This document shows positions 48,532-57,938 of a DNA stretch of 64,000 nucleotides, in pieces. The stretch is from contig NZ_JAGHRJ010000011.1 of NCBI RefSeq assembly GCF_017743865.1, positions 1 to 64,000 of the forward strand, written 5' to 3'. Under the pieces are notes generated by a model, which had not been told where the DNA came from, made no database searches, and saw nothing but the letters and a program-made list of their open reading frames with translations. Every line of letters starts with the position of its first letter. Position 1 is the stretch's first letter. The translations under genes were made by a program, and so were the position numbers. The stretch comes from Labrenzia sp. R4_2 (GTDB lineage Bacteria; Pseudomonadota; Alphaproteobacteria; Rhizobiales; Stappiaceae).

Positions 48532-49692
48532 TTAAACAAAGTCCGAGCTGGATAGAGCATCGCTTGCGCCAAGGATTTGCAGCACTGTGTCCGTACCAGC
48601 CAACCAACCGGCTACGCCGTCAACATCCGCAAATACGTACGTTGCGTTTAGAAGGTCATTATTAAAACCCTCGCCAACTGAACCGGCTCGGAAAACCTGA
48701 ACGCCACCCGCAGCCAATTCGGCGTCACCACCTGCGACAACCAAGTTCTCCAACGTCGAGAACGCAGCGGCGAGGTCAGCACCTTGAGCACCTAAGGTGC
48801 CGACATTGACATCAGTAAACGCAACAGATGCGGGTGTGGTGCCGAAAGAGATTTTGTCAGATCCAACGTCGAACCCAATTAGAACGTCCCAGGTGATGCC
48901 ACCGGCAGCCGCGGAAGGGCTGGTTGTATCGCCAGCTGCAAAATTGAACTGATCTGCGCCCTCGCCGCCGATCAATATGTCGGCGCCAACGCCGCCTGCT
49001 AATGAATCAGCTCCAGATGTCGCAATAATCGTATTTACGCCGCTCGAACCGATGAATGTATGGCCGTCACTTCCCAAAATTGCCGAGAAATCAACGTTTT
49101 CATATCCGGATTGAGTTCCTGGCAACGGCGTTTGGTCAGTCGCTGAGAGGTCGAAAGTCAATGACGCGCCCGGATCGCCACCTGCAATCAAAAAATCAGA
49201 TGCCGTCCCACCGGCCACGTCTGTCGGGGAGGTGATTAGGCGAACTTCAAGCGCAAGCGTGTTGCTATCTGATGTCACAGAAAAACGGCCTTCATCGTAA
49301 CCAAAACTGATGAAATGGTTAGCACCTGAAAGCGATGTCCCCGCTTGAATGGCAGTGCTCACGTCCGGATACAGAGACAAATACTGAGCCTCGTTGAACG
49401 ACAACCCTTCTGCAGGTGCTCGGCCTTCAGCAGCACCAAACTCCAAGTAGTGTTCAAACGCACTGCTGACCGTTCCAGCCTCAACTGCTGCCTTCACGTC
49501 CGCATTATTGTTTAGATAATAGGTGCTATCAAAAAACGCGTGTGGATCGCGCCCTTCGGCGGCACCGAAGGTTTGGAAGTGAGTTCGCGCATCACTCACT
49601 GAACCGTTCGCAATAGCAGCGGCTACATCAAGGTTGGATGCAAGATAGAAATCTGCGTCAAATGAAAATGGATGTGTAAGCAGTGCACTCAT
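48532..49692 (-). CDS. RTX-type calcium-binding exoprotein with helical N-terminal repeats
   Basis: A 386-residue secreted protein. The first 130 residues hold three ~50-residue repeats with the pattern FDADFYLASNLDVAAAIANG, then FGAAEGRDPHAFFDSTYYLN, and similar FGAAEGRAP and FGYDEGRF endings. The second half carries RTX-like Gly/Asp-rich nonapeptides (SGADSLAGGVGADILIGGEG, ADQFNFAAGD), and the C-terminus ends hydrophobic (SSSDFV), typical of type I secretion. The start at 49692 has GGAGG seven bases upstream, preferred over 49731. It opposes the first repeat exoprotein. Confidence 0.85.
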   Translation of the reverse strand: MSALLTHPFSFDADFYLASNLDVAAAIANGSVSDARTHFQTFGAAEGRDPHAFFDSTYYLNNNADVKAAVEAGTVSSAFEHYLEFGAAEGRAPAEGLSFNEAQYLSLYPDVSTAIQAGTSLSGANHFISFGYDEGRFSVTSDSNTLALEVRLITSPTDVAGGTASDFLIAGGDPGASLTFDLSATDQTPLPGTQSGYENVDFSAILGSDGHTFIGSSGVNTIIATSGADSLAGGVGADILIGGEGADQFNFAAGDTTSPSAAAGGITWDVLIGFDVGSDKISFGTTPASVAFTDVNVGTLGAQGADLAAAFSTLENLVVAGGDAELAAGGVQVFRAGSVGEGFNNDLLNATYVFADVDGVAGWLAGTDTVLQILGASDALSSSDFV

Positions 49693-50084
49693 TCGTTTTC
49701 CTCCATCACTGTCGATACTGTCAAACCACAATCATCTGCGCAGGGCAGTGCGTGTTTGACCAACACGAAGAGGCTTACGAGTGCTCCTCACATGTAGTTC
49801 AAATACGTTTATTTGATGTTTTTTGTTTGCTACTTGGACTTGAAATCTACAAATACGGCTCTACAGGTTTTCGCCTGAGAATATCCACCCTGTCGTTAAT
49901 GCTTGCTACCTACCATGATTTGAAGAGTTTGGACCTTTACTCTAGATCCTCACCTTTGCGAGTTTTTGAGACAGAAAGAACAGCCTAGACTTGGTGATAC
50001 CGGTATTTAGCAAGGCTCAAGGAACATCAGCCATCTGGCCCGGAGGCCAGCATGGCTAAAGAAACGTCCGTCTACTGATTTTGA
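49693..50084. other. Gap between two leftward exoprotein genes
   Basis: About 390 bases holding the promoter of the gene to the left. A hairpin at 50029-50057 (AGCCAT-CTGGCC / GGCCAG-c-ATGGCT, loop CGGA) lies just past the stop of the exoprotein at 50085 and may act as its terminator, although no T-run follows. No gene was recognised. Confidence 0.45.
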
Positions 50085-51131
50085 TCAGACAAAGTCGACG
50101 TAGTAGGCCACGCCTTCATCGTTGAACTGCGGGAGATTGGTGTTGATGCTCTCGCGTTCTTCCGGGTTTGCGGTATAGACGTGCCCGCCGGTTTCCGTGT
50201 TGAAGAACCGGAACAGCTCGGTGTTGGAGCCATTGTCTTCCGCATAAGCGTAGTAGGCAATGCCTTCATAATTGTGCGACGGGCTGTTTTCGATCAGGTT
50301 CAACCGCTCGTCGGCGCTCGCTGTATAGAAATGCGTGCCTGAGTCCGTGTTGAAGAACCGGTAAACGGCGATGCCGGTGTCGGCATTTGCATTGGTGCTG
50401 AACACAGCGCCTTCATAGCTCATCACCTCATTGTTGGCGATCACATGGTCCTTTTCTTCCGCACTTGCGGTGAAGAAATGCGTGCCGGTTTCGGTGTTGA
50501 AGAAGCGGAAGATTTCCGTGGGACCCGTGTCCGTGACCAGATCACAGCTGTAGTCCGCCATTGCAAACAAGCCATCTTCGAACTTCACAAACTCAACGTC
50601 CCGCAGAAGATCCCGGTCTCCGAAGTCGCCGACAGCAATGAGGTCGTTGCAATCATCAACAAAGACATCGTTGACCGACCCTTGGGCATAGTAGATGTCG
50701 TTGCCCGCGCCGCCGACCACATAGGAGGCAAGGCCCGTGTCATAGAGTTTGTCGTGGCCGTCTGTTCCAGCTTGCTGGTTCAAGATCCGCAGGCCGCCTT
50801 CATTCGGCAGAACAATGATCGTGCCGCCGGTTACGCCATCAAGACCAAGCTGCGTTTCGAACGTTCCGTCGTTATCCAGATCCATCTCAAGGGTCGACCC
50901 GGTGCCGTTGGCCGTGAGCTTCACCTGGTTCGCGTCCGAGATACCACCGATATCGATTTTCTCACCGTATTCGTAGTCGGTGATCTTTTCGCCAGCGGCA
51001 ATATCGCCATCCAAGAACACGAAGGTGTCATCGCCTTCACCGCCCGTCAGCGTGTCGGCATCAGCACCGCCGCGCAGGGTATCATTGCCAGTTCCGCCGT
51101 TCAGTGACCCAGCCCCCTGAATTCCGGCCAT
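50085..51131 (-). CDS. RTX-type exoprotein with C-terminal triple repeats (5' end apparently truncated)
   Basis: A 348-residue protein. It begins inside an RTX-like block (LNGGTGNDTLRGGADADTLT, GGEGDDTFVFLDGD) and ends with three DUF5648-type repeats (IFRFFNTETGTHFFTASAEE, VYRFFNTDSGTHFYTASADE, LFRFFNTETGGHVYTANPEE). The block order is opposite to the exoprotein at 45.9 kb, where the repeats are N-terminal. The ATG follows an in-frame TAG at once and no ribosome binding site is seen; 38 bases away lies an IS3 transposase fragment. I infer that the original N-terminus was removed. It may be a pseudogene. Confidence 0.75.
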   Translation of the reverse strand: MAGIQGAGSLNGGTGNDTLRGGADADTLTGGEGDDTFVFLDGDIAAGEKITDYEYGEKIDIGGISDANQVKLTANGTGSTLEMDLDNDGTFETQLGLDGVTGGTIIVLPNEGGLRILNQQAGTDGHDKLYDTGLASYVVGGAGNDIYYAQGSVNDVFVDDCNDLIAVGDFGDRDLLRDVEFVKFEDGLFAMADYSCDLVTDTGPTEIFRFFNTETGTHFFTASAEEKDHVIANNEVMSYEGAVFSTNANADTGIAVYRFFNTDSGTHFYTASADERLNLIENSPSHNYEGIAYYAYAEDNGSNTELFRFFNTETGGHVYTANPEERESINTNLPQFNDEGVAYYVDFV

Positions 51132-51168
51132 CTAGGTGTTAGTGATTTATCTGAGGAAAGGATGGACC

Positions 51169-51306
51169 ATGAAACGCAGATTGAGCGATGAGCAGACCAT
51201 CGGAGTTATCAAGGTATACGAACCCGGGGTGAAGGCTTCTGACCTTTGCCAGAAGTACGGCATGAGCGACGCGAAGTTCTACAAATACAAGGCGAAATTT
51301 GGGTAG
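51169..51306 (+). mobile_element. IS3-family transposase OrfA fragment
   Basis: A 45-codon open stretch reading KRRLSDEQTIGVIKVYEPGV, then KASDLCQKYGMSDAKFYKYK and AKFG, the N-terminal helix-turn-helix of IS3/IS911-type OrfA proteins. It ends with a stop where the full OrfA would continue, and no OrfB is present. An insertion-sequence remnant at the 5' side of the truncated exoprotein. Confidence 0.8.
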
Positions 51307-51365
51307 GTAATCATCCCAGAAAACCATTGGGTTGAAAATTGGACTTCTCCGGCCTTTGCTGTGCT

Positions 51366-54300
51366 TTAGGCCGTCAAAAGCCGCGCAATCGTGGAGTCGA
51401 ACTGATCCGGCGCGCAGTCTTCTGACAGCTTATTTAGGCTGCCGGCACGTATCTTGTTCCAGAGCTCTTCATCCTGATAAAGACGCACAATCTGAGCGGC
51501 GAACTCGGAAGCATCCTTGCCGACAAGAATGGCCTCATCATGAGCCCAGCCCAGCTGGCGGGCAATCAGCTCAGTGGCGACACAAGGCAGGCCGTGCGCG
51601 GCCGCCTCATGAACCTTGTGCGGGATACCGGCCGCATAGCGTGTTGGGGCAATAAAGATCCGGCTCTGATCATAGACCTCATCCAGGTTCTCCACCCGTC
51701 CCAGCAGATGAATATGCTCAGACGAAAGCGTCTGGACCGTCCCGGATTCCACCTTGCCAACCACCTGTAAGGTGAGCGGTTGCTCAAGGCTGAGATTGAC
51801 CTTTGGCAAGACCTCATTGGCAAACCAGACGAGACTGTCAACATTGGGCGTGTCCTCGGCAACAAGGGCCCCGACGAACAGCAGGTTGCGGCGTGCTGAG
51901 AACGGCACATCGCTCGGTTTTGCTTCCAGCTTGTGCCCGAGGATTTCGACCACAGCCTTGCCGCCGCCCCGGAAACTCTTGGCTTCCTCGCCGGATACCG
52001 TTGCAACAATATTTGCCGGTTTAGCAAGCTCGATTTCTTCACTTACGAGCGCATTTGCTTTGTCCATGCTCAACGGCTCTCCAAGCATCTGAGCCTTCGA
52101 AATGTCCCGGTTGGCGAACACGGCCTCGGCATCATATACTATTCGGATCCCGTTGAATGCTTCTGGCTTCTTGTCGAAAATCTTTTTAAAAATTGCCATA
52201 TTGTGTGGCCGACTGATGATCAGAACATCAAAGCGCGCAATGTTACTGATGACATAGTCTTCGAATTCAGAGAGGCCATAGCCCTTTGCAACCTCGACCG
52301 TGTCCGGAAGAGCCTCATAAATACTAGTCCACGGATCGAGCGGGAATTGCAGTGGATAGTGGGTCAACTTGTGACCCATCGAAACAATAGACTCCACGAT
52401 GTCTGCTGCACGTGGATAGCCGCTTCCCATGTGCCGGTAAGGCACGCGATCGTCCACCATAAGCACGTTAAGGGCGCTTTGCCGGCCGCGGATCCGCGCC
52501 TTCGCGATATTAGCTTCTGACGGAGGATACTGCGCTACCAATGCCTCGTTGAACCGCTCCTTGAACACCAGATGGTTCTTTTGCTGTTGGGCGATCGCCC
52601 AGTCGCTCTTGACTGCGCTGCCGAACTCAAAATGGTCGATAATGGCTTTCGGGTCATAGACAACCCGGTAGCCGTTCTCCCACAAGCGCATGCAATAATC
52701 GGTTTCTTCGTAATAAGCTGGTGCATAGATGGTGTCGAAACCACCCAGCTCGTCCCAGATTTTTTTGGGTGTCAGTAAGAACGCGCCGGAACAATAGTCG
52801 ACATCGCGAACGAACATGACATGCGGGGCTTCTTCCTCATCGCCGCGGGCGTAGCCAAGGCAGGTGCCGTCGTTCCAGACGATGCTGCCAGCCTCTTGCA
52901 GGCTCCCGTCCAGCAGCATGATCCGGCCGCCGACAGCACCAATACCCGGATCGGACTCAAGACGCTTGATCGCGGCCCCAAGTGTCCCTGGGCGCATAGT
53001 AGCATCATTGTTGAAAAGGAGGATGTGATCACCGCGTGCCATCTCAGCAGCTTGATTAACTGCCAAAAGGAACCCTATATTTTCTTCGTTTTTGACGATC
53101 GTTGCGCCCTTGACTTTTTCAAGCAGCTCATGCGTGCGGTCTGAAGAGGCGTTGTCGATGATAATCACTTCAAGCGAAATGTCCCTCTCCGACTCGAGTG
53201 ATTTTAAACACGATAAGCTCAGTTCAGCGTTGTTGTACAGAACCAGAATGATAGACACTGTAGGCGTGAAAGAGCTCGGCAAACGGAGATCGGCCGCCGT
53301 TTCAAGAAATGCTTCAAGAGCATCTTTTTGACGTCGGCGAAACAAATCCTTCACATCATGGCCACTTTGCGCCGCAATTTCCGAAATGATAGGGGCGATG
53401 TTCTGCGTTACGGCCGATGAGCCATTGAGCGCTTGTTCAACAAGTGGGGTGACTTCGCCAAGGTCTATATCGGTCAGATTCTGTCCGATAAAGAACTGGG
53501 GCTGGTTCGCATCCTTGAAGTTTTGCTTTGCAATCTTTTCGCGGGCTACAATGCGATTTTGAATGATTTTATCGACGAACTTCTGTCCACCTGGCACGAT
53601 TGGCAATATTTTCTTTGCTGCTCGCCAGCCAAATCGCGTAATCTGATGCAATAGTCTGTTAATCCACCCCAAGTTAGCTGATTTGATTGCCCGTAGCGGC
53701 CGGGTCACGCGCCAGCTTGTTGAGTGGAAGATATTATCAATATCTGTTTGCAGCTGATGCACATGAGCCGACAGCTCGTCAATATGTGCCGTTTTATGTT
53801 CAAGCGTCCGGTGATACTCTGCGTCTTTGGCTTCAAGCGTCCGGTGATACTCTGCGTCTTTGGCTTCAAGCTCGTTGAACACCTCCGAGAGCTTCGCCTC
53901 CATAACGGTTTTGGCTGCAAATAATTCCCGCAGTTCCTTGCGCAAGTTTTCTGAATCATCCAAACGGCTTTGCAGGATGGTATTCAGGAACTCGTTGTCC
54001 CAACGCATTTTGGTCTGCTGGTCGTTGACCGAATTCTCCATGGCGGACAGACGGTCCCGGACGCGGCCTTCTTCCGTTTCCCAGATGAGACGATTACCGA
54101 TATTCGCAAAGAAGTCCCGCACTTCACCGCGCAAGGGGTCTTTCAGGCCGCAGAGCCAGGAAAGCGCGGGCGGGGGCGTATCGCCCACACACAGAACACC
54201 GAGGCCGTTACTGTGGGTAAATTCAAAGTACGGATAGCGCTTGGTCAGCTCTTCCCACAGTGCCCAGACGCCAAAGTCGCCATGGCGCACCACCGTGTCA

Positions 54301-54785
54301 TGAAACAGGATCACGCCCGATTTGCTCATTTTCGGCAAATAGGCCTCAAAATCCGCTTTCACCGCGTCGTAGGTGTGCAGGCCATCGATATGCAGAAGAT
54401 CAATGGAGCCGTCGTCAAAATCCTCGGCAGCATCGGCAAACCACTTCTGCACCAGCGTGGAGAAAGAGCTGTAAAGCGGGTCGTGATAGGCAGACAGCGC
54501 CTTTAGAACCTGATCTCCATAAAACCCGGCCTGGTGATCCCCCTCCCAGGCGTCAACGCCGTAGCATTTCGTATTCGTCCCGAAGCGCTCCACGCTTTCA
54601 CAGAAGGTGCAGTAGGAGGCGCCTTCATGAACACCCAGTTCAACGAGCACCTCCGGTTTGGCCGCGGAAACAATCCAGCGCGCAAACGGAAGGTGACCAT
54701 GCCACGCTGTTGTTTGCGTCAGATGTTTCGGCTTTGCGAAAAGCGGCGCCGTAATCTCAAAAGACAGGAACTGGTCAGCGGACAT
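51366..54785 (-). CDS. Trifunctional methyltransferase / GT2 / GT4 fusion
   Basis: A very large 1139-residue protein. Residues 1-220 form a class I SAM methyltransferase-like domain (VLVELGVHEGASYCTFCESV; IDLLHIDGLHTYDAVKADFE). Residues about 250-350 are a coiled coil with a tandem LEAKDAEYHRT. Residues about 510-750 form a GT-A glycosyltransferase of family 2 (VSIILVLYNNAELSLSCLKS, LLFNNDATMRPG). Residues about 785-1139 form a GT-B glycosyltransferase, family 4 style (LLFVGALVAEDTPNVDSLVW, IPHKVHEAAAHGLPCVATEL). It may add sugars and a methyl cap to the surface glycan. It lies 53 bases from the next glycosyltransferase in the same direction as the ABC exporter. Confidence 0.9.
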   Translation of the reverse strand: MSADQFLSFEITAPLFAKPKHLTQTTAWHGHLPFARWIVSAAKPEVLVELGVHEGASYCTFCESVERFGTNTKCYGVDAWEGDHQAGFYGDQVLKALSAYHDPLYSSFSTLVQKWFADAAEDFDDGSIDLLHIDGLHTYDAVKADFEAYLPKMSKSGVILFHDTVVRHGDFGVWALWEELTKRYPYFEFTHSNGLGVLCVGDTPPPALSWLCGLKDPLRGEVRDFFANIGNRLIWETEEGRVRDRLSAMENSVNDQQTKMRWDNEFLNTILQSRLDDSENLRKELRELFAAKTVMEAKLSEVFNELEAKDAEYHRTLEAKDAEYHRTLEHKTAHIDELSAHVHQLQTDIDNIFHSTSWRVTRPLRAIKSANLGWINRLLHQITRFGWRAAKKILPIVPGGQKFVDKIIQNRIVAREKIAKQNFKDANQPQFFIGQNLTDIDLGEVTPLVEQALNGSSAVTQNIAPIISEIAAQSGHDVKDLFRRRQKDALEAFLETAADLRLPSSFTPTVSIILVLYNNAELSLSCLKSLESERDISLEVIIIDNASSDRTHELLEKVKGATIVKNEENIGFLLAVNQAAEMARGDHILLFNNDATMRPGTLGAAIKRLESDPGIGAVGGRIMLLDGSLQEAGSIVWNDGTCLGYARGDEEEAPHVMFVRDVDYCSGAFLLTPKKIWDELGGFDTIYAPAYYEETDYCMRLWENGYRVVYDPKAIIDHFEFGSAVKSDWAIAQQQKNHLVFKERFNEALVAQYPPSEANIAKARIRGRQSALNVLMVDDRVPYRHMGSGYPRAADIVESIVSMGHKLTHYPLQFPLDPWTSIYEALPDTVEVAKGYGLSEFEDYVISNIARFDVLIISRPHNMAIFKKIFDKKPEAFNGIRIVYDAEAVFANRDISKAQMLGEPLSMDKANALVSEEIELAKPANIVATVSGEEAKSFRGGGKAVVEILGHKLEAKPSDVPFSARRNLLFVGALVAEDTPNVDSLVWFANEVLPKVNLSLEQPLTLQVVGKVESGTVQTLSSEHIHLLGRVENLDEVYDQSRIFIAPTRYAAGIPHKVHEAAAHGLPCVATELIARQLGWAHDEAILVGKDASEFAAQIVRLYQDEELWNKIRAGSLNKLSEDCAPDQFDSTIARLLTA
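53801..53866 (-). repeat. Two exact 33-bp tandem repeats
   Basis: Units 53801-53833 and 53834-53866 are identical. They encode the 11-residue module LEAKDAEYHRT twice within the coiled coil of the fusion protein. The reading frame is kept. A slippage-prone length polymorphism. Confidence 0.9.
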
Positions 54786-54838
54786 TGGAAACTCGGTCTG
54801 GGGAGGAATTAAGAGAGCTGGGACATTCAGACGGCGGT

Positions 54839-56518
54839 CTATAGCATGTCCGGAACCCGATCAACATGCCAATACGGTCGGTATCTCAGATCTTCGCGCG
54901 GCGTAAAACCAGGGGCGGCCATCGACAAACACGGGTGGAACTGCGGGTCGCGGCGCAGGGAGTTGAACCAGCGTGTCTGCATTCTGGCAACTTCCGCCAG
55001 CGCCCGTTCCCGGTTTTCCGGGTTCAGGTCATCGGTCCGGGTGGCAGATTCATGGTGAATGAGCGTCGCCTTCGGCACTATGAGGACCTTGCGGCCAAGC
55101 TCGCGCAAGCGCAGACAATAGTCAACATCATTGTAGGCAACCTGCAAGGCCGGATCAAAACCCTTCATGGAGAGAAACAGATCGCGTGGGGTGAGCATGC
55201 AGGCGGCCGTAACAGCGGAGAGTTCTTGGGCCTCCATGCCCATACCGGACGTATCCATCCACACCGGCTCTTCTTTCAAACCCAGATGAGTGGCAACTCC
55301 GGCCTCAGCGCCGATAACCGCACCGGCGTGCTGGATCCGGCCGTCAGGATAATAAAGCAGCGCTCCAACAGCCCCGGCATTTGCCGATTGCAACGCCGTT
55401 ACCATATGACCGAGCCATTCTGGATCGGTCATCTCAATGTCGTTGTTCAGGAACAGCAACAGTTCACCGTTAGCAGCTTCAGCCGCCTGATTGTTCAGAC
55501 TTGAGAAGTTGAACGGCGCATCGATGCGAAGGATTCGGACATGCGCCTGCTTTGCTTTTTCGGCGAAGAACTCAAGCGTTTCCGGCTTTTCGCTACCATT
55601 ATCGATGACGATGATTTCCAAATTCGGATAGTTCGTAACCTGCTCCAGGCCTTCAAAGACCTTCTGCATGAGCGCTAAACCATCGCGCGTTGGAATGATG
55701 ACGGACACCATGGGATGGGCGGAGACAGCTGGTAGTGTCCCGCGCTCGTGGTCCACGGCCTCGCCGCCCTTCACCGCGACCAGCGGGTAGGGCAGGTGGG
55801 TCACCTGAGGAGCCGGAATGACACGCGACAGCTGAACCAGAAGATCGTGATACCAACGATCACCCTGACGGCCATCCGGCTGGACACGCGCCAGAATGTC
55901 CCGGTCAACGACAACAACACCTCCAGTCGCATCGCGCTGCTGCAAGAGTGTTTGATCCCATGGCTTGTTCAGGAGAAGCGCTTCGATGTTCAGCGCGTCG
56001 TCCACCTCCACGGCATCGCAGTAGTAGAGCATCGATTTGCGATAATGCCGGTGCTCCTGAACGATGGCCTGCAGAAACCCCTTGGACGGATACACCGGTT
56101 TGCCGATCAAGACGCAGAAATCAGCGCCACTACTGTGGAACCGTTCGGCCAGCGCAAGCGACCAAATGCCATGGTTCCCGAGATCAAGCGCCGTGATCCG
56201 GTCGTCCTGTACCGCATAAAAATCGGCAATTTCAGTGACCTTTTCAGCGGCCTGATCTCCACGCAGAAGAACCAGATGCCAGTCCTGAAATGGTTGGCTG
56301 AGAAGGCGGTCGAAGGCCTCAACCAGCATTTCCGGCGCGCTCTGATATGCCTTCAGATCCAGAAAGATGTCGAAGGAGAGGCTCGCGTCAGCGTCTCTCG
56401 ACACCAGGTGGTTGAGGGTTTCGCGATCAAGATCGAAATTTCCGTTGCCCCATTTGAGCGCTTCAGCGTCTCGGATTCTAGCCAACCTACACCTCTTAAA
56501 AGAACCTCGCAGAACCAT
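54839..56518 (-). CDS. Family 2 glycosyltransferase
   Basis: A 559-residue glycosyltransferase. The N-terminal half (to about residue 270) is an uncertain second GT-A-like domain (FDIFLDLKAYQSAPEMLVEAF, DWHLVLLRGDQAAEK). The C-terminal half is a typical GT2 domain (MVSVIIPTRDGLALMQKVFE, LEIIVIDNGSEKPETLEFF, LLLFLNNDIEMTDPEWLGHM, DVDYCLRLRELG). It lies between the fusion glycosyltransferase and the ABC exporter. Sugar specificity is unknown. Confidence 0.88.
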   Translation of the reverse strand: MVLRGSFKRCRLARIRDAEALKWGNGNFDLDRETLNHLVSRDADASLSFDIFLDLKAYQSAPEMLVEAFDRLLSQPFQDWHLVLLRGDQAAEKVTEIADFYAVQDDRITALDLGNHGIWSLALAERFHSSGADFCVLIGKPVYPSKGFLQAIVQEHRHYRKSMLYYCDAVEVDDALNIEALLLNKPWDQTLLQQRDATGGVVVVDRDILARVQPDGRQGDRWYHDLLVQLSRVIPAPQVTHLPYPLVAVKGGEAVDHERGTLPAVSAHPMVSVIIPTRDGLALMQKVFEGLEQVTNYPNLEIIVIDNGSEKPETLEFFAEKAKQAHVRILRIDAPFNFSSLNNQAAEAANGELLLFLNNDIEMTDPEWLGHMVTALQSANAGAVGALLYYPDGRIQHAGAVIGAEAGVATHLGLKEEPVWMDTSGMGMEAQELSAVTAACMLTPRDLFLSMKGFDPALQVAYNDVDYCLRLRELGRKVLIVPKATLIHHESATRTDDLNPENRERALAEVARMQTRWFNSLRRDPQFHPCLSMAAPGFTPREDLRYRPYWHVDRVPDML

Positions 56519-56576
56519 CCTGTATTGAGATGGGCGAAGCTGTTCCCGCAGTTTTATGTTTCGCCGACCCGGCCGA

Positions 56577-57938
56577 TCAACGATTAGTCTCGACCTTGAT
56601 GTCCAGCATCGGAACGCCCATCAGCCCGTGCGAGAAATGGCTGGTCGGCACGCTCAGGAACATAGCGTCGTCTATCCAGTGATGATAGGCATGATCGGCT
56701 TCCGTGCCTTCCGCGATTGCAACGGTGACCGAAAAGTCACCTGCGTGCAGGTACGGCAGCTGGAAGGTGAAATTCGCAACCATTTCCTTGCCCGGCGGAA
56801 TAGCAGCATCCTGTTCCTGCAGGGTGAGGAACGTGTTGTCGCCGAAAAGGTTCTGACCGAGCCGGTCCTTGATGTAGAAACCGATGATAGGCATGCCAAT
56901 CTCGTTGATCGCCTTGGCCGTCACGCGCAGCGTTACGACCTCTCCGCCATAGACGACGGTCTTGCGCGTGCCTTCCTGGTCAACGACACAGACATCAACG
57001 ATTTCAGCGCCCTTGTGCCCGGACCATTCCGCGCCGGGATCAAAATCGAAGACCTTGATCTGATTGGCATATTCAGAGTTGCGCAAGAGTTCGTCCCGAG
57101 GATCCACCACGACCTGCGGCTTGGTTTCCTCCGGCTCTTCCTTTTCCGATTCGCCGGACCGGCTGCTGATCTGGAACGTGCCCTGCTCGTCGTTGGCAGA
57201 ATTGATACCCGCCATGTAATGGCGGCAGACATCCTTGGCCGGTCCTATCTCCTTGACACGTCCGCCTTCCAACCACACTGCCCGGTCACAGAGCTTCGTG
57301 GCCGCGGCAATATCGTGCGTCACGAACAGGATCGTGCCGTGTTCCTTGAAGCGGTTGATGAAGCGCATGCATTTTTGGGTAAAGGCCGCATCGCCGACGG
57401 ACAGGATCTCGTCGATGATGAGAATGTCGGCATCCACGTGGGCAGCTACCGCGAACGCAAGGCGGGCATACATGCCGGAGGAGTAGAGCTTGACCGGCTG
57501 ATCGATGAAATCGCCAATACCGGCGAAATTGATGATGTCCTCATACCGGTCTTCGATTTCTTCCTCGGTCAACCCAAGGATCGAGGCGGCGAGGTAGACG
57601 TTTTCACTGCCCGTGAATTCCGGATTGAACCCGGCGCCAAGCTCAAGCAGCGCTGCAATGCGGCCGTGGCGTTTCACAGTTCCAGCGCTCGCTTCCAGCG
57701 TGCCGGTCACAATTTGCAAAAGCGTGGATTTGCCCGCGCCATTGCGTCCGAGCAGGCCGAGCGTTTCGCCCTTGCTGACGGTGAACGAGACGTCACTCAG
57801 GGCCCAGAACTCACGGAAATACTTTTTCCGGCCCCGCCACAGCATCTGCTTCAGGCGGTCTTCGGGCCGTTCATAGATCGTGTAGAACTTGGCCAGGTTG
57901 GAGATTTCCAGCATCACCTCATCAGACGACATCTGCAA
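56577..57938 (-). CDS. wzt: Polysaccharide ABC transporter ATPase (Wzt)
   Basis: A 453-residue ATPase of the Wzt/TagH type. Walker A is LLGRNGAGKSTLLQIVTGTL (near residue 65). The Walker B region DADILIIDEILSVGDAAF comes after the LYSSGMYARLAFAVAAH signature. The C-terminal third (about 310-453) is the Wzt carbohydrate-binding domain, which recognises the finished glycan cap in O-antigen exporters. It overlaps the upstream permease gene by 17 bases. Confidence 0.92.
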   Translation of the reverse strand: MQMSSDEVMLEISNLAKFYTIYERPEDRLKQMLWRGRKKYFREFWALSDVSFTVSKGETLGLLGRNGAGKSTLLQIVTGTLEASAGTVKRHGRIAALLELGAGFNPEFTGSENVYLAASILGLTEEEIEDRYEDIINFAGIGDFIDQPVKLYSSGMYARLAFAVAAHVDADILIIDEILSVGDAAFTQKCMRFINRFKEHGTILFVTHDIAAATKLCDRAVWLEGGRVKEIGPAKDVCRHYMAGINSANDEQGTFQISSRSGESEKEEPEETKPQVVVDPRDELLRNSEYANQIKVFDFDPGAEWSGHKGAEIVDVCVVDQEGTRKTVVYGGEVVTLRVTAKAINEIGMPIIGFYIKDRLGQNLFGDNTFLTLQEQDAAIPPGKEMVANFTFQLPYLHAGDFSVTVAIAEGTEADHAYHHWIDDAMFLSVPTSHFSHGLMGVPMLDIKVETNR

